Assembly (NCBI GenBank): GCA_964653695.1
Contig: CAZZFQ010000001.1
Coordinates: 1 to 60,141, forward strand
Origin: JALHTG01 sp964653695
GTDB lineage: Archaea; Thermoproteota; Bathyarchaeia; 40CM-2-53-6; JALHTG01
Length of the DNA stretch: 60,141 nucleotides
Direction of reading: 5' to 3'
Below the pieces are notes generated by a model. The model was not told where the DNA came from. It saw only the letters and a list, made by a program, of their open reading frames with translations, and made no database searches. Each line of letters starts with the position of its first letter. Within the stretch, counting starts at the first letter, position 1. Shown in pieces: positions 52,906 to 60,141 of the stretch. The position numbers were made by a program, and so were the translations under genes.

Positions 52906-54351
52906 CTAGATTCCGGCGAGGTTGTATAGTATCGAGACGAACGATTTCTCCATCGAGGCCAACCCAGCTGTCGGTCCGCCTTCTCCGATAACTAGGTACT
53001 CGTTCGGTGAATGCGCTCTGGCTCCGTGTCCTAGTCCTCCCATAATGAATGGAAGATTCAAAGGAGGTCTGTTGAACATCGCGAATGGAGCGCTTCCAGC
53101 AATGTTGGGCCACACTTCGGGCTCGAACCCGAATTCTCTGTAGGTCTTGAGTACTGCTTGAGCCGCAGGTGTCTTTACACTTGTCTTCGCCCAGTCGTAT
53201 CCCTTCTCCAAGATCCGGATCTTCACTTCGTTGAATCCGTTTTTGTCTAGGTGCTTTCTTATGAGAGGGAGAGGTTTCTCCTTTCTCATGTTCGGGACCA
53301 GTCGCACATCCATCTTTGCAGTGATTTTGTGGGGTAGAAGGGTCTTGGTTCCGGGCCCTGTGTAACCCGCCCAAATACCATCTATGTTGAGCTGAGGTGA
53401 GTACAGATAGCGCTTCAACGCCTCGATCCCGTGAAGGTCATCGATGAATCTCTTCACTTTGAGTTCTTCCTTGATTGCTTCTTCGTCAAAGGTTTGCTGT
53501 AGCTTCCTGAGTAAGTCCTCGTCCTCAGTAGGAGGCGGAATCACATCGTCGTAGAATCCTTCGATGAGGACTTTGTTTCCGTCTTTCGAGGTCATCGTGG
53601 CTAATGCTTGTGCCAACCGCCAGACAGGGCTATCTATCCAGGACTTGTTGCTTCCATGTATGCCAAACTCTGTCGGTCCTTTCCCCCAATCCTTTCCATC
53701 GATTTCAAGTTCGAAGTAGACTATGCCCTTCACGCCCAATTCAACTATGACTTTTCCTTTCTGGTTCTGAGCAGTTATCGGGAAGAAGACGACATCTGCA
53801 TCTTTCAGCTTCTCATGATATTTGGCAATGAACTCTGGAAGGTTTCGACTGCCCATCTCCTCTTCTCCCTCAGCTACAAAGATGAGGTTGACAGGCAATT
53901 CCTGTCCAGCTGATTTGATTGATTCACATGCGTTAAGAAAAGCTCGAAGTTCACCCTTTGTGTTGACGGCGCCTCTAGCGACCAAAGTCTTTCCGAAGGG
54001 AGGCATATCGATGACTTTTCCCTCAAGTGGGGGAACGATCCAATCTGGCTCATCAACCGGCATCGTGTCATACATCATGTAGACAAGAACTGTCTTCTTT
54101 GCTCCAGCATTGTACTCTCCATAGACGACAGGGTTTCCAGAGGTCTCCACGAGTTTTGCATCGACACAACCCAGCTTCTCGAAGTATCCCCGAATAAGCT
54201 GAGCACATTCCCTTACGCCCCTATTCTCAGATGAGATAGACGGCTGCCTAATCAATTCCTGAACATTACCGACATGCTCATCAAAATGCTGATCGATATA
54301 GTCATATACACTACTCTTTGACATGGAGTTCCCCACGCAACTAGTACTCAT
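52906..54351 (-). CDS. M20-family peptidase homologue with altered metal site
   Basis: 481 residues (or 472 from the ATG at 54324). Domain order fits M20: VLVYMMYDTMPVDEPDW, ARGAVNTKGELRAFLNA, VAEGEEEMGS and HGARAHSPNEY. However, the usual GHYD is MMYD (Met93), the bridging Asp of DDKG is Asn130 in NTKG, and the third ligand (usually Asp near residue 191) is Pro/Ile. The Glu pair and the last His are kept. It may use another metal, be a peptide-binding pseudoenzyme, or belong to a divergent subfamily. The TATA-like box AATTTTACC lies near 54384-54393 on the minus strand. Confidence 0.85.
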   Translation of the reverse strand: MSTSCVGNSMSKSSVYDYIDQHFDEHVGNVQELIRQPSISSENRGVRECAQLIRGYFEKLGCVDAKLVETSGNPVVYGEYNAGAKKTVLVYMMYDTMPVDEPDWIVPPLEGKVIDMPPFGKTLVARGAVNTKGELRAFLNACESIKSAGQELPVNLIFVAEGEEEMGSRNLPEFIAKYHEKLKDADVVFFPITAQNQKGKVIVELGVKGIVYFELEIDGKDWGKGPTEFGIHGSNKSWIDSPVWRLAQALATMTSKDGNKVLIEGFYDDVIPPPTEDEDLLRKLQQTFDEEAIKEELKVKRFIDDLHGIEALKRYLYSPQLNIDGIWAGYTGPGTKTLLPHKITAKMDVRLVPNMRKEKPLPLIRKHLDKNGFNEVKIRILEKGYDWAKTSVKTPAAQAVLKTYREFGFEPEVWPNIAGSAPFAMFNRPPLNLPFIMGGLGHGARAHSPNEYLVIGEGGPTAGLASMEKSFVSILYNLAGI

Positions 54352-54467
54352 ATCAGGAAACTAATGTTACTATCGATGAGCACAATTTTACCGAGACGAA
54401 AAATGCGTCAGAGAGATACACGGATTACGGAATGCGTTCTTCGTCAACACGAAGCACATGCGCGATG

Positions 54468-54926
54468 CTACCAGAACCGAGAAATCCTCTTCCGTACCTT
54501 TGACAGATAGTAGATCTGCAGAATGCATACCACTAACCACACGACCAAGAAAAGAGATGAGATCACTCTCATTTCCCAGCTCTGAACAAACATGTTTGCC
54601 AGCATGAGGGTTACGAGCAGAGCGACCGTGATCATTTGAACCATTCTCAACGTCAGTATTCTTTTCCGTGAACTCCAATCCGCCCCTTCTGCATGGCCCG
54701 GTCCTCTTATCTGCTTCAATCGTTCCTCTGAAAGATAGTACTTCCCATTCACTTCGACAAAAATGCCTGAACGGCCAAGCCTCCTCCTCATAGCCTCTTG
54801 GAAACCTAGCGGAAGATCCAGCTCCTGAGCAGTCATCGCTCTTTCAGGACTGACAGCTTCCTTTTGGCGAAACTTCTCAATGACCTCGAAGAGCCACTTC
54901 CTTATCTCGTCACGTTGTCTGAACAT
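54468..54926 (-). CDS. Winged-helix-like membrane protein
   Basis: 152 residues. The N-terminal about 75 residues (EIRKWLFEVIEKFRQKEAVSPERAMTAQELDLPLGFQEAMRRRLGRSGIFVEVNGKYYLSEERL) read as a winged helix, followed by two transmembrane helices (MVQMITVALLVTLMLANMFV, ISSLFLVVWLVVCILQIYYL) and a basic end. This layout is common in archaeal membrane-bound regulators of unknown target. ATG start. Confidence 0.72.
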   Translation of the reverse strand: MFRQRDEIRKWLFEVIEKFRQKEAVSPERAMTAQELDLPLGFQEAMRRRLGRSGIFVEVNGKYYLSEERLKQIRGPGHAEGADWSSRKRILTLRMVQMITVALLVTLMLANMFVQSWEMRVISSLFLVVWLVVCILQIYYLSKVRKRISRFW

Positions 54927-55154
54927 ACTATCCCAGCAGCGACCATGTGGTTCTTGGTTCTCTTCTATGATTTATTCTAGGCCCTTTCCTCTTTGCCAGT
55001 ATATCAGTACGATTCGCAGTAGGCCCCTTTGCCCGCTATCTTTGATTTTTCCGTGTGCAGGCCACGGGTCATCTCTTTTGGCCATGCTCACAGACTTCTG
55101 GATGAGCTCCAATTAGGATTCTGGTCGATTCTTTCGAGTTGGCTGATCAAATAG

Positions 55155-55919
55155 CTATACGCAAGTGAGGCCGCCGTCGATAACTAGGCAATGCCCGTTG
55201 ACAAACCGCGCGGCATCTGAGCAAAGCCATACTACTGCTTCAGCTACGTCTTCCGGCTCTCCGATCAGGCCAGATTTTTGAACCTCTGCGAGGTATCTCT
55301 CGAATCTCGGACCTAACTTCGCTTGAGCCTCTTCTACCATTTGTGTTCGTATCAACCCTGGGCAAACGGCATTGACGCGGATTCCATATTTTCTGTAAGC
55401 CTTTACAGCTGACTTGGTCAACCCGACTATGCCGTGCTTGCTGGCAGTGTACGCAGGTGCTGCTGGAGGGCCAGCGCTTAGTCCAGCAACAGAGGAAGTG
55501 TTCACGATGACCCCTGACCTCTGTTTGATCATATGTGGAATCTCATACTTCATGCACAGCCATACTCCCTTGAGGTTGATGCTGGTTACTCTGTCCCAGT
55601 TCTCCTCCGAGCAGTCTGCAATGGGTGCGCGTTCTCCTGCAACCCCAGCGTTGTTGAATGCACAATCTATCCTACCATATGCCTCGATAGTCTTGTGAAC
55701 CATGCTCTCGACATCCATTGGATTTGACACGTCGGTTTTGATGAAGATGGCTTCACCGCCAGCCTTCTTTATCATCTCTACTGTCGCTTCGCCCCCCTCA
55801 ACGTTTGCGTCTGCCACGACCACTCTCGCTCCCTCCCTGTGAAAGGCTAATGCCGCTGCCTTTCCTATCCCACTTGAACCACCCGTTACGATGGTGATCT
55901 TTCCATCAACCCTATCCAC
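55155..55919 (-). CDS. Short-chain dehydrogenase/reductase
   Basis: 254 residues. TGGSSGIGKAAALAF (NAD(P)H-binding), NNAGVAG, TSSVAG and Y157-xxx-K161 are the SDR motifs. NADH-preferring, given VVVADANVEGGEA (Asp at the end of the second strand). Oxidoreductase for a secondary alcohol/ketone of unknown identity. GTG start with GGATGAG upstream. Confidence 0.92.
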   Translation of the reverse strand: MDRVDGKITIVTGGSSGIGKAAALAFHREGARVVVADANVEGGEATVEMIKKAGGEAIFIKTDVSNPMDVESMVHKTIEAYGRIDCAFNNAGVAGERAPIADCSEENWDRVTSINLKGVWLCMKYEIPHMIKQRSGVIVNTSSVAGLSAGPPAAPAYTASKHGIVGLTKSAVKAYRKYGIRVNAVCPGLIRTQMVEEAQAKLGPRFERYLAEVQKSGLIGEPEDVAEAVVWLCSDAARFVNGHCLVIDGGLTCV

Positions 55920-56254
55920 CTCTCATCCCTCCAACGCTCATCGAGTCTGCGAAGACATACGGACCCTAGACAGTGTTCGACTCCTAGTCAGATAAGCCTA
56001 CTTGGCCTTGTGGGCACTAGAACCGCTATCGGTAAATCTTCAGGATTCCTGAAATTCAAGCAACATGGCTGTAACCACGCGCCTCGGTCAGACAAGTGTG
56101 CAAAGTGTTAAATGCCTTGGCAAGCAGCATTTTTTGCTCTTCGAAGTTTCACTGTCTCCCTACGTGATCCTCGTTGATTATTGAGAACGGCGGGGTACCG
56201 AGGAGAGGAGCAATAAGAGAAACAGCCAATACGGAGAAAGGAGGTGAGCAACTG
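55920..56254. other. Divergent intergenic region, SDR / DUF4242-like
   Basis: 335 bp. A GTGTTAAATGCC box at about 56107 is TATA-like on the plus strand, which would leave a leader of roughly 120 nt before the gene at 56255. A 27-codon in-frame extension back to a TTG at 56174 is open, but GGAGGTGAG favours the later ATG. No gene called here. Confidence 0.35.
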
Positions 56255-56539
56255 ATGGGAAAGTTTCTGGTGGTCCATACATTGCCGGCACCTGCAACAA
56301 TAGAGGAACTCGCTCCAGTTGGTAAAGCTGCGAAGGCATACTCTACTCTGGACGCATACTGGGTCGGTGCTTGGAGTCAGCTTGATGAGAAGGGAAAGGT
56401 AACTAGGATCTTCTGCGAATGGGATGCAAAGGATGTCGCATCGATACGCAAGGTCTTCGATGCGATTCTCAAGAAGGTTCCAGTCCCGGTAGATGGCATC
56501 TGGCCGATGACCAGAGTGGAAGCAGAAGCCTACAGATAG
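56255..56539 (+). CDS. DUF4242-like small protein
   Basis: 94 residues. KFLVVHTLPAPATIEELAPVGKAAKAY, WSQLDEKGKVTRIFCEWDAKDVASIRKVF and PVDGIWPMTRVEAE fit the DUF4242-type alpha/beta fold (a single ferredoxin-like unit) known from small metal-binding or stress proteins. GGAGGTGAG lies about 6-14 nt before the ATG. Function unknown. Confidence 0.7.
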   Translation: MGKFLVVHTLPAPATIEELAPVGKAAKAYSTLDAYWVGAWSQLDEKGKVTRIFCEWDAKDVASIRKVFDAILKKVPVPVDGIWPMTRVEAEAYR

Positions 56540-56753
56540 CAAGACAGACGAAGCCAACTGCTATCTGTGCAGGCAACACGACTCAAAGAAGAATCGTGAG
56601 TCTGTCTAGAGACCATCATGTTTTCCTTATCTGATGAGAACAGTAATAGAAGCCAAAATAGCAATGGGTAGCTCGTCTTACGTCATCTTGGTAGGCTTGG
56701 GTTTCGCTAGGCTAGAGCGATTTGTTCTAGCTCAGAACAGATAGACACTGAGT

Positions 56754-56984
56754 CTACTTAGGAGGCAGTGTGGCCTGTTCTGTTCGTGGCGATTCTGTGT
56801 AGTTCAGGGGTGCGTTGCAGTGTGGACAGAATCTTTGTCGGAGCCCTTTGTTCTTGATGTACTCATGGACGCCTCGAGTGACATCGGTAAAGCTCAGCAT
56901 CGACCCCCTAGGTCGTCCTGTCAACATAGAAAGCACATCGTCAACGACGATGCTCTGCTCAGTGAGTGCGTTTCTCTTTGCCAT
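56754..56984 (-). CDS. Small zinc-motif protein, weak SWIB-like region
   Basis: 76 residues: a helical part 'MLSFTDVTRGVHEYIKNKGLRQRF' weakly resembling the SWIB motif, then CPHCNAPLNY (one CxxC). GGAAAG lies about 5 nt before the ATG. The TATA-like CAAATAAAAG (57018-57027) is about 35 nt upstream. No family with certainty. Confidence 0.5.
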   Translation of the reverse strand: MAKRNALTEQSIVVDDVLSMLTGRPRGSMLSFTDVTRGVHEYIKNKGLRQRFCPHCNAPLNYTESPRTEQATLPPK

Positions 56985-57492
56985 CTAAACTTTCCACATG
57001 CATTGAAATCGCTGTGGCTTTTATTTGAGAAATCAACAAACAATTACCGTTAGTAATGGCCTGCTAACAGCATCTGCCTAGACAGATGCGTGTATCCTTT
57101 GGTGCGTATACATAATTCTGTTGTGACGAGCCCTGCTACGCTGCCGCAAAAATGACTCTCCTTGACACGATTTTGTCAGGGAGCGGCTGCGAACTCCTTT
57201 GAGCCAAACACGCCCAATCCACATCAGCAAGTGATTAATGCAACGACCTTGCGCGCTACGCTTTCTCATTGATACATGGTCCATACATTATTCGAGTCAT
57301 ATGAGCTCTGTCGGTCCCCTAATCCACTGGATTGTCTCACTTGACAATGCTTGCCTTTGCATGATGTGTTCGTTCCTGTGAAATATCTGGCTCGCACAAC
57401 AGATCTGTTCAGCAGAGGTAAAGGATATCTTTAGAGAGCCCACAATAGCGTGACAACAATTCTTCTCGATGGACTGATTAAGTGAGGAAGAA
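56985..57492. other. Long intergenic region with inverted repeats
   Basis: 508 bp between divergent genes. ATTAC-N5-GTAAT (57043-57057) lies about 20 nt behind the TATA-like box of the minus-strand gene, and GCATCTG-CCTAGA-CAGATGC (57070-57089) is a perfect 7-bp stem. Further right, an ATCTTTAGAG box (near 57430) may serve the VOC gene. I see no coding region; a 68-codon minus-strand frame has no support. Confidence 0.4.
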
Positions 57493-57855
57493 ATGCACAT
57501 CGGAGTGGTATACTATTACGTCAGCGATTTGGACCGCGCCCTTGAATTCTACAGGGATAAGTTAGGACTTGAATGCACAGACCTTTGGCTCAATGCGCCC
57601 AACCGCTGGGCAGAATTCCAGGCCGGAGGCGTTACCCTCGGTTTGGAGGAAGTTCGCAAAAGAGGTGGCTCGTATCGGCCCCCATGGGGCGGTGCAGTGG
57701 CAAGCTTTCAAGTAGACAGCATAGAGAAGGCAAAGGCTGATCTCGAAACTAAGGGAATCCACTTCACTACAGGTATCTTGACCTTTGAAAAGGTCAAGGT
57801 AGCACAGTTTGAGGATCCTGACGGGAATCGTCTCGAACTGCACGAGCGTATCTAG
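57493..57855 (+). CDS. VOC-family protein
   Basis: 120 residues. MHIGVVYYYVSDLDRALEFYRDKLGLECTDLW and 'VKVAQFEDPDGNRLELHE' are the typical glyoxalase/bleomycin-resistance fold with a metal-binding Glu near the C-terminus. Substrate unknown. GAGGAAG before the ATG. Confidence 0.88.
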   Translation: MHIGVVYYYVSDLDRALEFYRDKLGLECTDLWLNAPNRWAEFQAGGVTLGLEEVRKRGGSYRPPWGGAVASFQVDSIEKAKADLETKGIHFTTGILTFEKVKVAQFEDPDGNRLELHERI

Positions 57856-57931
57856 ACTGCCAAATACCTTCTGCTGAGAATTCTTCGAAGGCTCGGAAAG
57901 GGCAACGACACTGTTCGGTTTGGCTTGACTC

Positions 57932-58132
57932 TCAGCGGGATCGAGTTTGTTGTGTCTGCGTTATGGCTGTGATGAGAAGCTTCTTTTCTTTGCGGTCTAT
58001 GATGACTTTGACTGGGATGGATGTTTTTATCTTGAATGGGAAGGCGGTGTCTTCCGCTAGGTGCTTTGGAAGATACATGAAGTATTTTCCGTCCTTTCTT
58101 CTCCAGATTCTCCCTTTTCCCTCAGCAACCAA
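57932..58132 (-). CDS. AbrB/SpoVT-like small DNA-binding protein
   Basis: 66 residues. KGRIWRRKDGKYFMYLPKHLAEDTAFPFKIKTSIPVKVIIDRKEKKLLI shows the AbrB-like swapped beta-barrel pattern with a 'YLPKHLAED' strand-turn. Often a repressor or antitoxin. The TTG start has GAGGAG about 9 nt upstream. A TATA-like CTATAGTTATAACC (near 58196-58209, minus strand) would serve it, inside the repeated element described below. Confidence 0.65.
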   Translation of the reverse strand: MVAEGKGRIWRRKDGKYFMYLPKHLAEDTAFPFKIKTSIPVKVIIDRKEKKLLITAITQTQQTRSR

Positions 58133-58153
58133 TCCTGACTACTCCTCTACGCC

Positions 58154-58255
58154 ATGCAAAGCAATAACTACTGGCAGGGGCCAGATTACCCTTCCGGGGT
58201 TATAACTATAGTTGAACCTCAGCTCCAAGGAGGGGAGCCATACAAGTACCAATAG
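58154..58255 (+). CDS. Possible 33-residue peptide with NYW-x-GP motif
   Basis: 34 codons from ATG 58154 to TAG 58255, 21 bp before the DUF3303-like GTG. It begins MQSNNYWQGPDYPSGV. The same frame of a related 38-nt stretch near 59944 encodes NYWRGPSHSSGV. No ribosome binding site and no promoter of its own; it could equally be non-coding. Confidence 0.3.
   Translation: MQSNNYWQGPDYPSGVITIVEPQLQGGEPYKYQ
58165..58202 (+). repeat. 38-nt repeated element, copy 1
   Basis: TAACTACTGGCAGGGGCCAG... ; 31 of 38 positions match copy 2 at 59944-59981 with no gap. It contains two potential small hairpins (TGGC/GCCA and ACCC/GGGT). Located upstream of the DUF3303-like gene. Confidence 0.75.
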
Positions 58256-58276
58256 GTAGGAGAGGAGGTGAGATCT

Positions 58277-58534
58277 GTGAAGTTCTTGTTGATGTGGTCG
58301 TGGGCTCCGAAGAATGCAATAGAGGCCACTGAACGATTCAAGAAATGGCAGCCTGTCGGAGACGTCAAGTTCCTCTTCCCGATTCACACCATAGTAGGAG
58401 CGAACAAGGCGTTCACCATCATCGATGTGGCGAATACGGAAGTCATGCAAAAGAACGTTGGTTCGTGGGCCGATATCTGCACATTCAAGTTCTATCCGAT
58501 AATAGATTCACGGGAAGCTGTAGCCCTCTTGTAG
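58277..58534 (+). CDS. DUF3303-like small protein
   Basis: 85 residues from the GTG at 58277, with GGAGGTGA about 7 nt upstream (an earlier GTG at 58268 lies inside that site). MKFLLMWSWAPKNAIEATERFKKWQP, 'KFLFPIHTIVGANKAFTIIDVANTEVM', 'WADICTFKFYPIIDS' fit DUF3303, a ferredoxin-like small fold. Function unknown. Confidence 0.72.
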   Translation: MKFLLMWSWAPKNAIEATERFKKWQPVGDVKFLFPIHTIVGANKAFTIIDVANTEVMQKNVGSWADICTFKFYPIIDSREAVALL

Positions 58535-58656
58535 GCGCAGGAAGAAATTCAGAATCGTACACTTGAATTGGTTCTGAAGCGTCTCGTTCTTTTTCGTTCA
58601 GGTCTCGAAAGGCTCTTATCGCCAGCTCAGGCTAGGTCTCGTTTGAGGTTTGTGAG

Positions 58657-59673
58657 ATGCCTGAAAGGATTGTAGTGGGAAATGTCACAGTTACGAGAGG
58701 AGAGATCAGGAAGGGAGTCATCAAGGGCGTGGAGCTGTTCAATAATGTCAGCGTAGACGTTCCGGTCATAGTGTTAAACGGTGCCAAGGAAGGGCCGACG
58801 CTTCTTCTGATGTCAACTCAGCACGGTACTGAGATTCAGGGGATCGAGGTCATTCGCAGAGTTATGCGAGAGCAGGTTAAGCCCATGAATCTTAGGGGCG
58901 CCGTCATCGCCATTCCTGTGGGGAACCCCCTCGCCTTTATGCATAGCCAGTACCTTTCGTGGATCGACAATCTCGATGTTGGCGGTGTTAGGGCTGACAG
59001 GCCGGAGGGAAACACTACTGAGAGACTTGCATATGCCTTATGGAAGGAAGCATGGAGCAAGGCTAGCCTCATCGTTAACATTCACTGCAACACGAGGCCA
59101 GACTCCCTGATCTATCAGTGGATCAATGTCGGCAACGAGGCTACAAGGGAGAAGCTGGAGAGGATGGCGAAGGCCTTTGGAGTCACAACCATAGTATCCG
59201 ACGAGCCGATTCAGAAAGACGCTGTTCCGACGCTGGAAAACCTTGCAATAACAGCTGGAATACCAGTGATCCTAGAGGAGCTGATAGATGGAAGGTGGAT
59301 CTCTGAGCCTTCCACGAGCGTGGGCGTTCGAGGCGTGCTCAACATAATGAAAGCGTTTGACATGATAGGTGGTGAGATCGAACCTCAGAAGGAAATCCCC
59401 ATCGTTCCCGGCGTGAACAGGCACTACGGTATCATACGCGCCAATAGAGGCGGCTTAATACACCTACATAAGAAGCCAGGTGAACACATCAGAAAGGGCG
59501 AAACTCTCGCTGAGATCTACGACCTGTATGGAGACATCATCGAGCAGGTGAAGATGCCTGTAGAAGGCTACGTCTGGGCATATCCATGTGGACAGTCGCT
59601 CGGTACATCGGGCGGACTACAAGCCGTCCAGACAGGAGCCAACATAGCCTACGCGTTCACACACGAAGAATAA
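58657..59673 (+). CDS. Succinylglutamate desuccinylase/aspartoacylase-family M14 hydrolase
   Basis: 338 residues. MSTQHGTEIQGIEVIRRV gives the first zinc His and Glu, VNIHCNT the next His. 'HYGIIRANRGGLIHLHKKPGEHIRKGETLAEIYDLYGDIIEQV' is the usual C-terminal swivelling domain. It cleaves an amide of an N-acylated amino acid. ATG start with GAGGTTTG; a CTCTTATCG box lies upstream. Confidence 0.87.
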   Translation: MPERIVVGNVTVTRGEIRKGVIKGVELFNNVSVDVPVIVLNGAKEGPTLLLMSTQHGTEIQGIEVIRRVMREQVKPMNLRGAVIAIPVGNPLAFMHSQYLSWIDNLDVGGVRADRPEGNTTERLAYALWKEAWSKASLIVNIHCNTRPDSLIYQWINVGNEATREKLERMAKAFGVTTIVSDEPIQKDAVPTLENLAITAGIPVILEELIDGRWISEPSTSVGVRGVLNIMKAFDMIGGEIEPQKEIPIVPGVNRHYGIIRANRGGLIHLHKKPGEHIRKGETLAEIYDLYGDIIEQVKMPVEGYVWAYPCGQSLGTSGGLQAVQTGANIAYAFTHEE

Positions 59674-59857
59674 CTGATCCGCCAACTCACATCGATTCCA
59701 ACGACGAAACAGAGATACAAGATTCTCTGCAAGAATGAAGCCAGGTCCATTCGGATATTGAGCCTCGATATGGCGGGCCCGAGGTTATTTGAACCTAGAT
59801 AGGTGCAAATACCGGGCCTCTGAGGCATTTCCAAACATTCTCATTAGTTTTTCCTAG

Positions 59858-59998
59858 ATGCCTGAGGAGATTTTTCGCCAGACGCCGCAGGTGTTGAAGG
59901 GAAGCAAGTCATCTTGCTGTGGTTCTATTCAAGCGAAAAAACCTAACTACTGGCGGGGACCAAGTCACTCTTCGGGGGTTAGGAGGAAAAAGGAATGA
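59858..59998 (+). CDS. Possible 46-residue peptide with NYW-x-GP motif
   Basis: 47 codons, ATG 59858 to TGA 59998, overlapping the next ATG by ATGA. It contains KPNYWRGPSHSSGVRRKKE at the C-terminus, which matches the peptide at 58154. There is no ribosome binding site. A GTG at 59892 is an alternative start. Equally could be a leader. Confidence 0.3.
   Translation: MPEEIFRQTPQVLKGSKSSCCGSIQAKKPNYWRGPSHSSGVRRKKE
59944..59981 (+). repeat. 38-nt repeated element, copy 2
   Basis: TAACTACTGGCGGGGACCAA... ; matches copy 1 at 58165-58202 at 31 of 38 positions. Ends 14 bp before the ATG of the 20-residue basic peptide, just ahead of its GGAGG. Confidence 0.75.
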
Positions 59999-60057
59999 CC
60001 CGTCGCCGTAAGCCTCTCGCATACTACAGGAAGGGCGGGAAGGTCAGGCCGAGCTAA
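59995..60057 (+). CDS. 20-residue basic mini-protein
   Basis: ATG to TAA, 21 codons, beginning MTRRRKPLAYYRKGGK, strongly basic. GGAGG and AAGG lie right before the ATG, an unusually good ribosome binding site. Not recognised as a family; possibly a ribosome- or nucleic-acid-associated mini-protein. Confidence 0.5.
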   Translation: MTRRRKPLAYYRKGGKVRPS

Positions 60058-60107
60058 GCCTCTCAGAAATGGTAGGATGAGGAACTCGCAATAAGGATTT
60101 GCCCAAA

Positions 60108-60141
60108 ATGGCACTAAGTTCAAAAATAGAGTTTGTCCCTG
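60108..60141 (+). CDS. Possible start of a gene running off the window
   Basis: ATG GCA CTA AGT... stays open for 11 codons to the right edge, with AAGGAT about 9 nt before it. Too short to name. Confidence 0.2.
   Translation, partial: MALSSKIEFVP

Noticed and set aside
52868..53374. 168-codon minus-strand frame overlapping the M20 gene
   Set aside because: Out-of-frame shadow in an Arg/Ser-rich reading; the M20 frame is certain.
56108..56557. 149-codon minus-strand frame
   Set aside because: Antisense to the DUF4242-like gene, which has a strong ribosome binding site.
57078..57284. 68-codon minus-strand frame, basic and transposase-like in feel
   Set aside because: No recognisable transposase motif, no terminal repeats, no start signals.
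1..60141. tRNA, rRNA, CRISPR arrays, insertion sequences
   Set aside because: Looked for B-box/anticodon patterns, evenly spaced repeats, and transposase motifs by eye; none found. A profile search could still find a divergent tRNA.

Overview
The window looks archaeal. It carries a glycerol-1-phosphate dehydrogenase (archaeal ether-lipid stereochemistry), a HerA/NurA DNA end-processing pair, TldD/TldE, an F420-type luciferase-like oxidoreductase, many very small zinc-ribbon proteins, and A/T-rich TATA-like boxes about 20-50 nt before starts, with several genes apparently leaderless and many using TTG or GTG. A DUF5679-type zinc protein, a CFI-box-like C-terminal module and a PEF-like membrane tail suggest the Thermoproteota/Bathyarchaeia-Nitrososphaeria side of the archaea. 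There is no rRNA marker, so this placement is an inference. I saw no tRNA, rRNA, CRISPR array, insertion sequence or phage gene. Base composition is near 50% GC, and the organisation is many short operons on both strands.

Layout. 1-1.5 kb: a zinc ribbon-DUF4342 protein (cut by the window edge) and an anchored surface protein. 1.6-4.4 kb: tldD-tldE. 4.5-8.7 kb: an MFS exporter, a HAD phosphatase, a metallophosphoesterase and egsA. 9-11.8 kb: an S9 peptidase coupled to a PqqB-like beta-lactamase-fold protein; the latter is broken by a 100-N scaffold gap flanked by an exact 55-bp duplication. 12-15 kb: a tight four-gene membrane cassette of unknown function whose first gene is DUF6754-like. 15-20.4 kb: a secreted amidohydrolase-like protein with a PEF-like tail, an FAD dehydrogenase, a DUF5679 mini-protein, a CapA-like protein and a small secreted protein. 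20.6-27.7 kb: a GH3 NagZ-like enzyme overlapped by a small basic ORF, a B12-binding radical SAM with a membrane partner, a 2-hydroxyacid dehydrogenase and a DUF4349 protein. 27.8-31.6 kb: nurA-herA. 31.6-43.8 kb: metabolic genes (M28 peptidase, two-domain VOC-type and flavin enzymes, a CysK-like PLP enzyme, F420 oxidoreductase, pyrF, tautomerase, DJ-1, a Vgb-like propeller, an Asp/Glu racemase, a branched-chain aminotransferase). 43.9-49.9 kb: CBS, nucleotidyltransferase, sugar isomerase-like, a 30-residue zinc mini-protein, NUDIX, CMD, M19 dipeptidase and DUF362. 50-60 kb: a radical SAM, DUF2891, a variant M20 peptidase, an SDR, several small stress-type proteins (DUF4242-like, VOC, AbrB-like, DUF3303-like), an aspartoacylase-like M14 enzyme and tiny ORFs at the right edge.

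Peptide and amino-acid handling is the commonest theme (TldD/E, S9, M28, M19, M20, M14, BCAT, racemase, hydroxyacid dehydrogenase). This fits an organotroph that scavenges proteins. The most interesting unexplained items are the DUF6754-type cassette, a 38-nt element that occurs twice just before small genes and can be read as a shared NYW-x-GP peptide, and the M20 homologue with substituted metal ligands.
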